DNA of 64,000 nucleotides from Ruminococcus bovis (GCF_005601135.1 NZ_CP039381.1:1795941-1859940); one strand, 5' to 3'. Shown: positions 1 through 9,213, numbered from the stretch's first letter. Notes: generated from the sequence alone by a model not told the origin. Made by a program: numbers and translations.

Positions 1-1145
1 AGAAAGAAGCCAAGAAAAGGGAAAAGCGTAAGTCTAAGAAGAATAAGCGTATCTTTACAATTATTTGGCTTGTAATGGTCATTATGGCAGGTGTAGTTCT
101 TTCTAAATATATGCTAACAGGTGTAGATGACCTACTTGCTATTTCTCGACCTGAAGCAAATGAAGTTACTGTTAAAATCTCAAAGACAGATACATTTGAT
201 GATGTAATTGATAAGCTATATGATAAAGGTGTTATCAAGGATAAGAAGTTCTTTAAGTTCTATGGTAGTATGAAACATGTTGATAAGTACCTTGAACATG
301 GTACTATTAAGCTAAAGACTAACCAAGACTATGAGGCTATTATTAATACTTTGGAAAGTCCATACGAAAATGTTAAGTCTGTTGAAGTACAGATTACAGA
401 AGGTATGAACATTAACGAAATTGCCAACAAACTTGTTAAGAAGAAAGTTCTTTCTGATAAGGATGAGTTCCTAAGCCTATGTAACAGTGATCAGTTTGAT
501 GATGATTATGCTTTCCTAAAAGTTCTGGGTAAGGCTAAGTCAAATGGTAGATACTATAAGCTGGAAGGTTACCTGTATCCTGATACATATACTTTCTATG
601 AAAACGAAGACCCTTCACTAACTGTTAGTAGAATGTTAAGTAACTTTGCTGAAAAGAATGTTAATACTCTAAGCAAGGCTGACGGTTATTCTAAGAAAGT
701 TTCTGTTGAAGATAGAGCAGAAGATACAGGTTATACATTTGACCAGATTATGACTATTGCTTCACTAATTCAAGCAGAAGCTGCCGATAAGGACGATATG
801 TACAATGTAAGTTCTGTTATTCATAACAGACTTGATTCCGGTAATGCATCTGAATTTGCAAAGCTGGGTCTTGACTCTACAATTTACTATCCTTATCGTG
901 ATGCAAAGCATGTACCTGCATCTAAGGGTGGCAAAAAGTATAGCAGTAAATACAACACATATAAGATTAAGGGACTACCAAGTGGCCCAATCTGTAACCC
1001 AAGTTCAGAGGCTATTGAAGCTGCTATTTATCCAAATAGCACAAGCTACTACTACTTCTGTCACGATACTAAGACAGGACAGGCTTACTATGCTTCTACA
1101 GCAGAAGAACATGAATATAATCTATCTATAAGTGGTAACAAATAA
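1..1145 (+). CDS. mltG: Endolytic peptidoglycan transglycosylase MltG (5' end outside window)
   Basis: Membrane-anchored lytic transglycosylase of the YceG/MltG family, which cuts nascent peptidoglycan strands. The reading frame is open from base 3, so the start lies outside the window. The visible part begins with a Lys/Arg-rich cytoplasmic stretch and then one membrane segment (about bases 48-115). A LysM-like region follows, then the catalytic YceG domain with the conserved EGYLYPDTY and ASLIQAEA motifs (the second Glu is the likely catalytic residue) and an HNRL segment. The stop codon overlaps the next start by one base (TAATG), so it is translationally coupled to the U32 gene. mltG beside U32 genes is also the Bacillus arrangement (yrrL to yrrO). 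Family assignment is firm. Confidence 0.93.
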   Translation, partial: KEAKKREKRKSKKNKRIFTIIWLVMVIMAGVVLSKYMLTGVDDLLAISRPEANEVTVKISKTDTFDDVIDKLYDKGVIKDKKFFKFYGSMKHVDKYLEHGTIKLKTNQDYEAIINTLESPYENVKSVEVQITEGMNINEIANKLVKKKVLSDKDEFLSLCNSDQFDDDYAFLKVLGKAKSNGRYYKLEGYLYPDTYTFYENEDPSLTVSRMLSNFAEKNVNTLSKADGYSKKVSVEDRAEDTGYTFDQIMTIASLIQAEAADKDDMYNVSSVIHNRLDSGNASEFAKLGLDSTIYYPYRDAKHVPASKGGKKYSSKYNTYKIKGLPSGPICNPSSEAIEAAIYPNSTSYYYFCHDTKTGQAYYASTAEEHEYNLSISGNK

Positions 1146-2374
1146 TGAGTAATATTGAAATTAAAAGACCGGAAATTTTAGCTCCTGCCGGAGATGTGGA
1201 GTGTATAAAGAATTCACTAAAGTTTGGTGCAGATGCAGTTTATCTTGCCGGTAAACAGTTTGGTATGCGTACTGCATCTAAAAACTTTGACAATGATGAA
1301 CTTAAGAAAGCAGTAGAACTTGCTCATTCTTATGGCAGTAAACTTTATGTAACTTGCAACACTTTACCTAGAAATAACGAAATGGCAGTACTACCTGATT
1401 TCCTTAGTTATGCTGATGAAATCGGTGTTGATGCTTTTATTATTGCAGACCTAGGTGTGTTTGAACTTGCTAAGAAATATGCACCGAATGTTGAAAGACA
1501 TATTTCAACTCAAGCTGGTATTGTAAACAGCGATACTGCAAATGCTTGGTACAATATGGGTGCAAGTAGAGTTGTTCTTGCAAGAGAAATGACTTTTGAT
1601 GATATTGTTGATATTAGAGCAAAGATTCCTAAGGAACTTGAGATTGAATGTTTTGTACATGGTGCAATGTGTGTTTCATTCTCAGGCAGATGTTTAATCA
1701 GCAGTTACCTAACAGGCAGAGATGCGAACCGTGGTGACTGTGCTCAGCCTTGCAGATGGAAGTACCATCTTTATGAAGAGAATAGGGAAGGTCAGTTCTT
1801 CCCTGTAGAAGAGGCTGATGGAGGCACATATCTATATAACAGTAGAGATATGTGTATGATTGAGCATATTCCTGAACTTGTTGAAAGTGGAATTTCTTCT
1901 TTAAAAATTGAGGGTAGAGCAAAGAGTGCTTACTACTGTGCAGTTACTACCAATGCATATCGTCATGCAGTAAATGACTATATGAAGGAAAGAGAGAACT
2001 ACACTCTAAAGCCTTGGATTAAAGAAGAACTTGAAAAAATCAGCCATAGAGAATACAATACAGGTTTTTACCTTGGTAAAGAACCGGGACAAGTTACTTC
2101 AAACGGTGGCTATATCAGACATTATGATGTTGTGGCAGTTTGTGAAAGTAATGAGGGTAATGTGTCAAATATCACTCAGAGAAACAAATTCTTTGTTGGT
2201 GATACACTTGATGTACTACCACCATCCGGTATTCCGTTTACAACAGTTTGTAAGGAACTAAAGAATAAATACGGTGTAGCAGTAGACAGTGCACCTCACG
2301 CAATGGAAGAACTGATTATGACTACAGATAAAGAAATTCCACCATCTTCTGTAATTCGTAAAAAGCGTTCTTGA
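1145..2374 (+). CDS. U32 family peptidase-like tRNA hydroxylation protein (TrhP/YrrO-like)
   Basis: U32 'collagenase-like' protein of 409 aa. In B. subtilis and E. coli, members of this family (TrhP) are needed for 5-hydroxyuridine formation at the tRNA wobble position, and proteolysis is doubtful for most of them. The N-terminal LAPAGDVE barrel start is present. So is the U32 signature around ECFVHGAMC...SGRC at about residues 172-188, followed by more cysteines (GDCAQPC) that probably complete an Fe-S site. The single copy corresponds to the longer YrrO/TrhP2 type. It overlaps mltG by one base. Its stop codon lies inside the -35 box of the alaS promoter. The tRNA role is inferred from family and synteny. 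Confidence 0.85.
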   Translation: MSNIEIKRPEILAPAGDVECIKNSLKFGADAVYLAGKQFGMRTASKNFDNDELKKAVELAHSYGSKLYVTCNTLPRNNEMAVLPDFLSYADEIGVDAFIIADLGVFELAKKYAPNVERHISTQAGIVNSDTANAWYNMGASRVVLAREMTFDDIVDIRAKIPKELEIECFVHGAMCVSFSGRCLISSYLTGRDANRGDCAQPCRWKYHLYEENREGQFFPVEEADGGTYLYNSRDMCMIEHIPELVESGISSLKIEGRAKSAYYCAVTTNAYRHAVNDYMKERENYTLKPWIKEELEKISHREYNTGFYLGKEPGQVTSNGGYIRHYDVVAVCESNEGNVSNITQRNKFFVGDTLDVLPPSGIPFTTVCKELKNKYGVAVDSAPHAMEELIMTTDKEIPPSSVIRKKRS

Positions 2375-2399
2375 CAAACTATTTTTGCTGGTTTATAAT
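2371..2399 (+). promoter_or_regulatory. SigmaA promoter of the alaS T-box leader
   Basis: TTGACA at 2371-2376 and TATAAT at 2394-2399, with a 17-base spacer: a perfect consensus promoter. The -35 box contains the stop codon of the preceding U32 gene, so the alaS transcript starts almost directly after that gene. Confidence 0.85.
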
Positions 2400-2404
2400 A
2401 CTAA

Positions 2405-2640
2405 AAGAATATGAAAAAGCCGTGAGTAGGAAGAATGTAAAATGTTCTTTTTTAGAGAGAGTAGGGTTGGTGAAACTACTTAAAGAATTTTTACAGGGCC
2501 AACCTATTAGCTCTGTGTGATGAACACAGCGTATCTCTGCGTTAAAGAGTCCGAGAGGGAGAGCATTATTGCACTTCAACTAGGGTGGTACCACAGGAAT
2601 TATCCTGCCCCTAATTTTTAGGGGCAGGTTTTATTTTTCA
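2405..2640 (+). promoter_or_regulatory. T-box riboswitch controlling alaS
   Basis: The leader of about 240 bases has T-box features: an AGAGAGAG/GGTTGGTGAA distal Stem I region (2454-2475), the conserved T-box AGGGTGGTACCAC at about 2582-2593, and a GC-rich terminator hairpin at 2604-2628 followed by a T-run. Uncharged tRNA-Ala should stabilise the antiterminator and allow alaS transcription. Possible alanine specifier codons are GCC (2498-2500) or GCT (about 2510-2512). Which is used was not resolved by eye. Confidence 0.9.
2604..2640 (+). terminator. T-box regulated intrinsic terminator
   Basis: An 8-bp stem CCTGCCCC/GGGGCAGG with a 9-base loop, followed by TTTTATTTTT. It lies directly after the T-box antiterminator sequence and before the alaS ribosome binding site. 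Confidence 0.88.
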
Positions 2641-2679
2641 TAAACAATTATTTTTTATATTAATTAAGGAGAGAAAACA

Positions 2680-5328
2680 ATGCAGTGGACTGGTCTTAAT
2701 GAGTTAAGAGAAAAATTCTTATCATTTATGGAATCAAAGGGTTGTCTAAGACTTCCTTCATTCCCACTAATTCCAAAGGATGACAAAAGCTTACTACTAA
2801 TCAACAGTGGTATGGCTCCAATGAAAAAATATTTTACAGGTGAAGTTACACCTCCTAAGACAAGAGTTACTACTTGTCAGAAGTGTATCCGTACTCCTGA
2901 TATTGAAGAAGTAGGTATCACAGACCGTCACGGTACTTACTTTGAAATGCTAGGTAACTTCTCATTCGGTGATTACTTTAAGAGAGAAGCTACTGCTTGG
3001 GCATGGGAATTCTTTACAAAGGTTCTTGAAATTCCTGCAGAAAAGCTATATATTTCAGTTTATCAAGATGATGATGAAGCATTTGATATTTGGACTAAAG
3101 AAGTAGGTGTTGACCCTAGCCATATGGTTAGACTAGGCAAGGCTGATAACTTCTGGGAACATGGTAGTGGTCCTTGTGGTCCTTGTTCTGAAATCTATTA
3201 CGATAGAGGGGAAGAACACGGTTGTGGTAAACCTGACTGTGGTGTTGGTTGTGAATGTGACAGATTTATGGAAGTTTGGAACTTAGTATTTACTCAGTTT
3301 GATAATGACGGTCACGATAACTACACTCCACTTGATCATCCAAATATTGATACAGGTATGGGCCTTGAAAGACTTGCTTGTGTAATGCAGGGTGTTGACA
3401 ACCTATTCCTAGTTGATACTGTACAGAACATTATGAAGCATATTTCTTCAATTGTTGGTGTTAACTATGGTGAAGACCCTAAGACAGATATTTCACTTAG
3501 AGTTATTACTGACCATATCCGTTCTACAACATTTATGATTGGTGACGGCGTTATGCCATCAAATGAAGGTAGAGGTTATGTTCTAAGAAGACTACTTAGA
3601 AGAGCAGCTCGTCATGGTAGAATTCTTGGTTACACAGACCCATTCCTATATAAAGTTGCCGATACTGTTATTAAAGAAAACGAAAGTGCTTACCCTGAAC
3701 TTCGTGATAAGCGTGACTTTATTGTTAAGGTTATTGAAGCTGAGGAAGATTCTTTCAGCAAGACAGTTAAGCAAGGTATGCAGATGCTTGAAGATATTAT
3801 TGCTAAAGCAGATAGCAAGGTTCTTTCCGGTGATGATGCATTTAAGCTAAACGATACATTCGGTTTCCCAATTGATTTAATTAAGGAAATTGTTTCTGAA
3901 AATGAAATGTCAGTTGATATTGAAAGATTCCAGGAACTTCTACAAGAACAGAAAGACCGTTCAAGAGATGCTCACAAAAATGCCGGTGCTGAGGCTTGGC
4001 TATCAGATAGCATTGATTTTTCTGATGTTGACAAGACAGAATTTAAGGGCTATAAGGTAACTTCTTGTGAAAGCAAGATTGTTGCTATGGTTAAAGACGG
4101 TGAGAGAGTAAAGGCTCTTACTGAAGGTGAAGAAGGTCTTATCATTCTAAACAGAACTCCTTTCTATGCTGAAAGTGGTGGTCAGATTGGTGATACAGGT
4201 GTATTAGTTGCAGACAACACAGTTGTTACTGTAAATGACACAACTAAGGATGCATCAGGTATCTTTATGCACACAGTAAAGGTAGAAAAGGGTGTTGTTG
4301 CAGTTGATGACACTGTATTTGCTAAGGTTGACAGTAAGAGAAGAATGAACATTACTCGTAACCATACAGCAGCTCACTTACTACAGGCAGCTTTAAGAGA
4401 AGTTCTTGGTACTCATGTTGAACAGGCAGGTCAGTTAGTTTCTGATGATTACTTTAGATTTGACTTTACTCACTATGAAGCTATGACTGATGATGAACTT
4501 GAAAAGGTTGAAAACCTAGTTAACGAAAAAATCCTAGATCAGCTAGATGTTGTTTCTGAAGAAATGGACATTGAAGAAGCTAAGAAGCTAGGTGCTATGA
4601 TGCTATTCGGTGAAAAGTATGGTGACAGAGTTAGAGTAGTAAACGCAGGTGACTTCTCAATTGAATTCTGTGGTGGTACTCATGTTACTAATACTGCTAA
4701 CATTGGTCTATTCAAGATTAAGTCTGAAAGCTCAGTAGCTTCCGGTGTTAGAAGAATTGAAGCCGTTACAGGTGAGGGTGTTCTAAATTATCTAAACAGT
4801 GTTCTATTTGTTGTTAACAAGTGTACTGAAGCACTAAGAATTAACAACCCTAAGGAACTAGTACAGGGTAGTATCCGTATTGCTGAAGAAATGAAAGCAA
4901 AGGATAAGAAGATTGAAGAACTAAATCAGAAACTTGCTAAGAATGCAACAGAAGCAGTATTTAAGAATGCTAAGAGATACAAGGGTATCCGTATTATCTC
5001 AGTTGCTATTAACGGTGCAACAGTTGACCTACTTCGTGATATGTCATCTAGAGCAGTAGATACTGACCCAACAACAGTTATTGTTCTTGCAAGTATCAAC
5101 GGTGACAAGGTAACATTTATCTGTGGTTGTGGTAAAGATGCAGTAGCAAACGGTCTAAAGGCCGGTGATATTGTTCGTAAGGTTGCTCAAATCGCTGGTG
5201 GTAACGGTGGTGGTAAGCCAAGTATGGCTATGGCCGGTGCTAAGGATGTTACTAAGGTTGATGACGCAATTATTGCAGTTGAAGGCATCGTTAAGGAAAT
5301 GGCAGATTCTCTAGGCCTAGAGGACTAA
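2680..5328 (+). CDS. alaS: Alanine--tRNA ligase
   Basis: Full-length 882-aa class II synthetase that charges tRNA-Ala. The N-terminal catalytic core starts at the usual WTGLNELREKFLSFME and includes the RVTTCQKCIRTPDIEEVG region. The editing domain carries the zinc site HxxxH (HTAAH, about residue 562) and CGGTH (about 664-668). The C-terminal DHHA1/C-Ala part ends with the Gly-rich GGNGGGKPSMAMAG segment. The ribosome binding site is AAGGAG, 9 bases before the ATG. It is controlled by the T-box leader upstream and has no neighbour in its operon. Confidence 0.98.
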   Translation: MQWTGLNELREKFLSFMESKGCLRLPSFPLIPKDDKSLLLINSGMAPMKKYFTGEVTPPKTRVTTCQKCIRTPDIEEVGITDRHGTYFEMLGNFSFGDYFKREATAWAWEFFTKVLEIPAEKLYISVYQDDDEAFDIWTKEVGVDPSHMVRLGKADNFWEHGSGPCGPCSEIYYDRGEEHGCGKPDCGVGCECDRFMEVWNLVFTQFDNDGHDNYTPLDHPNIDTGMGLERLACVMQGVDNLFLVDTVQNIMKHISSIVGVNYGEDPKTDISLRVITDHIRSTTFMIGDGVMPSNEGRGYVLRRLLRRAARHGRILGYTDPFLYKVADTVIKENESAYPELRDKRDFIVKVIEAEEDSFSKTVKQGMQMLEDIIAKADSKVLSGDDAFKLNDTFGFPIDLIKEIVSENEMSVDIERFQELLQEQKDRSRDAHKNAGAEAWLSDSIDFSDVDKTEFKGYKVTSCESKIVAMVKDGERVKALTEGEEGLIILNRTPFYAESGGQIGDTGVLVADNTVVTVNDTTKDASGIFMHTVKVEKGVVAVDDTVFAKVDSKRRMNITRNHTAAHLLQAALREVLGTHVEQAGQLVSDDYFRFDFTHYEAMTDDELEKVENLVNEKILDQLDVVSEEMDIEEAKKLGAMMLFGEKYGDRVRVVNAGDFSIEFCGGTHVTNTANIGLFKIKSESSVASGVRRIEAVTGEGVLNYLNSVLFVVNKCTEALRINNPKELVQGSIRIAEEMKAKDKKIEELNQKLAKNATEAVFKNAKRYKGIRIISVAINGATVDLLRDMSSRAVDTDPTTVIVLASINGDKVTFICGCGKDAVANGLKAGDIVRKVAQIAGGNGGGKPSMAMAGAKDVTKVDDAIIAVEGIVKEMADSLGLED

Positions 5329-5458
5329 TATTTTAATTATTCAATTCTGTTTAGACTTAATTTTGGTAATGAATTGTTGTTATTGTTATAATGAAATTCA
5401 ACAAATTTAAATCTTTCAGTTTTATTGTGAGTTAATTAAAACTTAATAAATAATATAA

Positions 5459-5498
5459 AAAAGTAGCAGATAAATTAAAAAATCTGCTACTTTTGCTT
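5459..5498. terminator. Bidirectional terminator between alaS and the Fic operon
   Basis: A 13-bp perfect stem, AAAAGTAGCAGAT (5459-5471) with ATCTGCTACTTTT (5482-5494). A-rich and T-rich tails on either side allow function on both strands between these convergent genes. Confidence 0.75.
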
Positions 5499-5551
5499 TT
5501 GTGTTGTATTAAGTTAAAAATATGGTATATTATAAAACCACTAAATAAAGA

Positions 5552-6274
5552 TTATTTTTCTATATACTCGTGAGGTGTAGGAGTATAATCCTTTGTGTAG
5601 TATTTTTCATATTTAGAATTTTTTGTTTCAATGACATTTTCACTATCAACATAATCCTCAATAGGCTCTTCAGAAATAGCATCAAACAAAATTTTCTCTA
5701 AATGTTCAAACTCAGAGTTATCATCAAAACAACAAAGCACAAAAGCGTTTCTAACATATCCGGCACTATTAGCCATTAATTCATAATCAAAATAATAACC
5801 ATAGTGTTCTACAAATAATGCAATCATCATTACTGTTGTTCTGGTGTTGCCCTCTCTAAAAGGGTGAACTTGCCATATAGTCGGAAATAAATGGGCAATA
5901 TTTTCTGCAAATTCTTTATGATTTAAACTATGCCAATCTACTTTATTTATTTTATTCCAACAATTATTTAAATCTTTATCTATTGCGTCCCAATTAGAGT
6001 ACCAAACACTCTTACCTACAAGAATAGGTTCACTTTTTCTAACATTAATTTCTCTGTACTTTCCTGCCCAATCATATACATCGCCAAATAATATTTTATG
6101 AAGTTCACAAAAACCTTTAGCAGAAAAGTCAGAAAAACCACTATTATATAAAAGTGTCATTCTTGTTCTAACCATCATTGATTCAGCAACATCTAAATCT
6201 TTTTCATTAGTAATTCCCAATTTATTTTTTAGTGTATTACTATTTTCTTGTAAGTAAATATCGTATTTATTCAT
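5552..6274 (-). CDS. Fic family protein (probable AMPylating toxin)
   Basis: Fic-domain protein of 240 aa. Fic enzymes usually transfer AMP from ATP to a target hydroxyl. The core motif is HPFREGNTRT at residues 137-146, with the catalytic His137 and the acidic/Gly/Asn positions present. The usual second Gly (GNGR) is Thr here and the final Arg is missing, so activity or nucleotide choice may differ. It starts one base after the stop of a small antitoxin-like gene, the arrangement of class I Fic systems (VbhT/VbhA type). The target cannot be told from sequence. Confidence 0.88.
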   Translation of the reverse strand: MNKYDIYLQENSNTLKNKLGITNEKDLDVAESMMVRTRMTLLYNSGFSDFSAKGFCELHKILFGDVYDWAGKYREINVRKSEPILVGKSVWYSNWDAIDKDLNNCWNKINKVDWHSLNHKEFAENIAHLFPTIWQVHPFREGNTRTTVMMIALFVEHYGYYFDYELMANSAGYVRNAFVLCCFDDNSEFEHLEKILFDAISEEPIEDYVDSENVIETKNSKYEKYYTKDYTPTPHEYIEK

Positions 6275-6275
6275 A

Positions 6276-6455
6276 TTATGCCTTTGTACAAATTGATAAC
6301 ATCATAGAAGTAAGTTGTTCATCAGTCAATTTACCATCAGACCATTTTTTTAAAATTTCCTCTGCATTTTTTGGAATATTAACACCCTCAATACTATTGA
6401 TTGCAGAGGCAATTTTTACTGCTCTTTTTCTTTTTTCAATGTCAATATTTTTCAT
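6276..6455 (-). CDS. Small antitoxin-like protein (VbhA-like) paired with Fic
   Basis: Protein of 59 aa starting MKNIDIEKRKRAV. The start was chosen because AAGGTGA lies 7 bases upstream; a longer upstream ATG has no ribosome binding site and falls within the promoter. The layout resembles VbhA-type antitoxins: a helix with SAINSIEG in the place of the inhibitory (S/T)xxxE(G/N) motif, then a second part ending SDGKLTDEQLTSMML, like the GxLtxeE region of that family. The residue four before the Glu is Ile instead of Ser/Thr, so the match is imperfect. Function is inferred from size, position and this partial motif. Confidence 0.65.
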   Translation of the reverse strand: MKNIDIEKRKRAVKIASAINSIEGVNIPKNAEEILKKWSDGKLTDEQLTSMMLSICTKA

Positions 6456-6474
6456 ACATATCACCTTAGTATAT

Positions 6475-6503
6475 ATTGTAACCAACGAAAGAAGAATAGT
6501 CAA
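6475..6503 (-). promoter_or_regulatory. Promoter of the antitoxin-Fic operon
   Basis: On the minus strand, TTGACT (6498-6503) and TACAAT (6475-6480) are separated by 17 bases, about 20 bases before the antitoxin start. Confidence 0.7.
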
Positions 6504-6606
6504 GAAATATAAAATGATATTGATGAAGAAAAATACTTATAAAGACGAGATATTAATATTGTGTTTAATTCTATATAAGTGTTATAATAACATAAAAATA
6601 AAAGAC

Positions 6607-6638
6607 AAAAGAAAAAGACCAGAGTAAAAACTCTGGTC
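6607..6638 (-). terminator. Intrinsic terminator of rpmB
   Basis: A 9-bp stem GACCAGAGT/ACTCTGGTC (6617-6638) with an AAAA loop. On the minus strand it is followed by a T-rich run (complement of 6607-6616). Confidence 0.8.
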
Positions 6639-6666
6639 AGTACTTTCGTTTAAGTTATCTATTAAA

Positions 6667-6855
6667 TTAGACTGCTCTTGTAACCTTACCTGAACGTAAG
6701 CAACGGGTGCAAGCGTAAACACGCTTAGGCTGACCGTCAACAATAGCCTTAACTCTCTGTACATTAGGCTTCCAAGTTCTGTTAGATCTTCTATGTGAGT
6801 GAGATACCTTAATACCAAAAGTAACGCCTTTACCGCAGAAATCACACTTTGCCAT
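6667..6855 (-). CDS. rpmB: Large ribosomal subunit protein bL28
   Basis: Protein of 62 aa starting MAKCDFCGKGVTFG, the standard bL28 N-terminus. It has two CxxC pairs (CDFCGK and CTRC), so this is the zinc-binding form. It continues with the SHSHRRSNRTWKPNVQ core and ends at the usual length. The start at 6855 is set by AAGGAGGTG, 7 bases upstream; a longer in-frame start lies before the ribosome binding site. Monocistronic, with its own promoter and terminator. Confidence 0.96.
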   Translation of the reverse strand: MAKCDFCGKGVTFGIKVSHSHRRSNRTWKPNVQRVKAIVDGQPKRVYACTRCLRSGKVTRAV

Positions 6856-6910
6856 GTGTCTGCACCTCCTTAGCAATTTAAATAGTCGTTTTGCATTTAG
6901 CAACTATGAT

Positions 6911-6939
6911 ATAATAACAGATATTTCTTGATTTTGCAA
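6911..6939 (-). promoter_or_regulatory. Promoter of rpmB
   Basis: On the minus strand, TTGCAA (6934-6939) and TATTAT (6911-6916) are separated by 17 bases, about 55 bases upstream of the rpmB start. Confidence 0.6.
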
Positions 6940-7060
6940 GTGTTTTTTGAAAATAAATTATTTTTATATTGAATAATATTGAAAAAATCAACACTTCTCA
7001 ACGGAAATGTACAGAAAAATAATTATTTTGTAATATTCCTGTAATTTTTCTTTAATAACC

Positions 7061-7089
7061 TTGTAATTTTTCTATATATAAGCTATAAT
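7061..7089 (+). promoter_or_regulatory. Promoter of the site-2 protease / scp operon
   Basis: TTGTAA at 7061-7066 and TATAAT at 7084-7089 with a 17-base spacer, 33 bases before the chosen start of the protease gene. Confidence 0.65.
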
Positions 7090-7122
7090 AAAATGAATAT
7101 TAAATTGAAAATAGGTGAATTT

Positions 7123-7818
7123 ATGTTAAGTGAACTAATCTCTGCTTTTCGTGGAGGTCAAGTTGATTTTCAGTCAATTGTAATTCAGCTTTTGGCACTA
7201 CTTGTAATTATCTTTCTTGTGCTACCTTTCCATGAATGGGCTCACGCATTTACTGCACTAAAACTAGGTGATACTTCTGTAAAATACAGAGGTAGACTTT
7301 CCTTTAATCCACTTGCACATATAGATGTAATGGGTTCAATTTGTCTATTATGCTTTGGTTTTGGTTGGGCAAAACCTGTACCAATTGATCCTCGTAATTT
7401 TAAGAATGAAAAGACAGGTATGGCTATTACTGCCTTGGCAGGACCTGTTGCAAACTTAATTGCAGCCCTTGTAGGTGACCTTATTTTCTTTGCTATCGGA
7501 GCATTTGCACCATCATTCTTTATGACTACTGTTGGTGGTTATATCGGTTATTTCCTAAGATATTATGTAATGATTAATGTATATCTTGCAGTATTTAACC
7601 TAGTGCCAATCCCACCACTTGACGGTTCAAAAATTCTATTTGTATTTTTACCGGACAGAATTGTTTATAAATTCTATCAGTATGAAAGATATATTATGTT
7701 TGCACTATTTGCTTTGCTATGGATGGGATTCCTATCAACTCCACTTGCATATTTAAGTAATTTTGTACAGAACGGTATTGACTTTATTGCCAAGTTACCT
7801 TTCTTGTGGGCATTCTAA
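7123..7818 (+). CDS. Site-2 protease family (M50) integral membrane metalloprotease
   Basis: Polytopic protein of 231 aa with the zinc motif HEWAH (HExxH, residues 37-41) in the first hydrophobic segment and the third-ligand motif NLVPIPPLDG (159-168). It has no PDZ domain, so it is closer to the short YdhF/YwhC-like or SpoIVFB-like M50 proteins than to RseP. Start 7123 was preferred because AGGTGA lies 6 bases upstream; an ATG 30 bases earlier has no ribosome binding site. It directly precedes scpA with 2 bases between them. The substrate is unknown. Confidence 0.88.
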   Translation: MLSELISAFRGGQVDFQSIVIQLLALLVIIFLVLPFHEWAHAFTALKLGDTSVKYRGRLSFNPLAHIDVMGSICLLCFGFGWAKPVPIDPRNFKNEKTGMAITALAGPVANLIAALVGDLIFFAIGAFAPSFFMTTVGGYIGYFLRYYVMINVYLAVFNLVPIPPLDGSKILFVFLPDRIVYKFYQYERYIMFALFALLWMGFLSTPLAYLSNFVQNGIDFIAKLPFLWAF

Positions 7819-7820
7819 CT

Positions 7821-8564
7821 ATGGCAGAAAATAATTTAATGGTGAATACACCTGAGAATAACGAAAATCAAAAGTTTCAGTACCATACAGAGGTTTTTGA
7901 CGGACCACTTGATTTATTGCTGACTCTTATTGCAAAGAATAAGATTGACATTTGTGATATTGTTATTTCTGACTTAATAGACCAGTATCTTGAACAAATC
8001 AAGATTATGGAAGAAAACGAAATGGATATTGAGTCTGAATTTTTACAAATGGCAAGTAGGCTTGTTCATATTAAGTCGGTAATGCTACTTCCTAAGTATG
8101 AAGAAGAGGCTGAGGAACTTCAAAAAGAACTTACAGGACAGCTGATTGAATATAAATTGTGTAAAGAGATTGCACAGAAACTTGCACCTATGGTTTGTTT
8201 TGATTATTATTCAAAAGAACCTAGTAAGATGAATTTTGATATGACTTATAACAGAAGTCATGACCCTAATGATATGGTAAAGGCATATATCTCAGCAGTA
8301 GGCAGAGGTAAAGCAAAGCTACCACCACCTAAAGATGCTTTTTCAGGTATTGTCAGCAGAAAGATTGTTTCTGTTTCATCTAAGATTATTACCGTTATGA
8401 GAAAGCTATATAAAGGAAAAACTGTAAAGTACAGTTCACTTTTTGAGGCTGCTGAAGGCAGAAGTGACCTTGTAGCAACTTTCCTTGCAGTTCTTGAGCT
8501 TGTAAAAGGCAAGAGAGTAAGGGTTGAGGGTGATGGAGATAATGCTGAAGTAAAAATGATTTAA
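7821..8564 (+). CDS. scpA: Segregation and condensation protein A (kleisin)
   Basis: Kleisin subunit of the Smc-ScpAB condensin, 247 aa. It has the N-terminal helical start YHTEVFDGPLDLLLTLIAKNKIDI, typical of ScpA, a central LVHIKSVMLLP segment, and a C-terminal winged helix (VSRKIVSVSSKII...SSLFEAAEGRSDLVATFLAVLELVKGK). ATG at 7821, two bases after the upstream stop, is preferred to a GTG at 7806 that lies within the protease gene. scpB follows after 19 bases. ScpA links the two Smc heads and acts in chromosome segregation. Confidence 0.96.
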   Translation: MAENNLMVNTPENNENQKFQYHTEVFDGPLDLLLTLIAKNKIDICDIVISDLIDQYLEQIKIMEENEMDIESEFLQMASRLVHIKSVMLLPKYEEEAEELQKELTGQLIEYKLCKEIAQKLAPMVCFDYYSKEPSKMNFDMTYNRSHDPNDMVKAYISAVGRGKAKLPPPKDAFSGIVSRKIVSVSSKIITVMRKLYKGKTVKYSSLFEAAEGRSDLVATFLAVLELVKGKRVRVEGDGDNAEVKMI

Positions 8565-8583
8565 TTCTTTTGAGGAATAATAT

Positions 8584-9213
8584 ATGAGTAATGAAGAAAT
8601 GAAAAGAGCTATGGAGGCAATACTTTTTGCTGCCGGTGAGTCGGTAGAAATTACAAGAATTGCCCAGTCCCTTGAGATAACTCCTAAAAAAGCAGAAAGC
8701 CTTTTGGAAGAACTTAAAGAAGAATTTAATTCTCAAAATCATGGCTTTAAGCTGATGAGATACAAGGATAACTTTCAGTTTGTAACTCATAAGGAGTTTG
8801 GAGAACAAATAAGAACAGTTATGGATTTAAGCAGAAAGAAACCACTTTCCGGTGCTGCAATGGAAGTCCTGTCTGTTATTGCATATAACCAACCTGTAAC
8901 TAAAGCATTTGTTGAGCAAATTCGTGGTGTTGACTGTTCCGGTGTAATCGGTTCACTGACTGTTAAAGGACTGATTGAGGAACAAGGCAGACTTGAATTA
9001 CCCGGCAGACCTTTGCTTTATGGTACAACTGAGAATTTCCTAAAATGTTTCAACATCAGTTCAATTGATGAACTTCCTCCGATTCCAAAGGATGAAAAGG
9101 AAGAAAATGACTCTGATAATCAGGATAATGAGGAAACTTCTACACAAAATAATGAAGATGAAAAAGTCACAGGTACACCGGAAGAAATTGTTGATATGGC
9201 AACTAAGGAGTAA
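8584..9213 (+). CDS. scpB: Segregation and condensation protein B
   Basis: Protein of 209 aa with two winged-helix halves, starting MKRAMEAILFAAGESVEI and including the conserved VLSVIAYNQPVTKAFVEQIRG and GTTENFLKCF segments. It forms the dimer that binds ScpA in the Smc complex. The C-terminal ~45 residues are acidic and of low complexity (Asp/Glu/Asn-rich), an extension often seen in clostridial ScpB. The ribosome binding site is GAGGAA, 7-8 bases before the ATG. Confidence 0.96.
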   Translation: MSNEEMKRAMEAILFAAGESVEITRIAQSLEITPKKAESLLEELKEEFNSQNHGFKLMRYKDNFQFVTHKEFGEQIRTVMDLSRKKPLSGAAMEVLSVIAYNQPVTKAFVEQIRGVDCSGVIGSLTVKGLIEEQGRLELPGRPLLYGTTENFLKCFNISSIDELPPIPKDEKEENDSDNQDNEETSTQNNEDEKVTGTPEEIVDMATKE

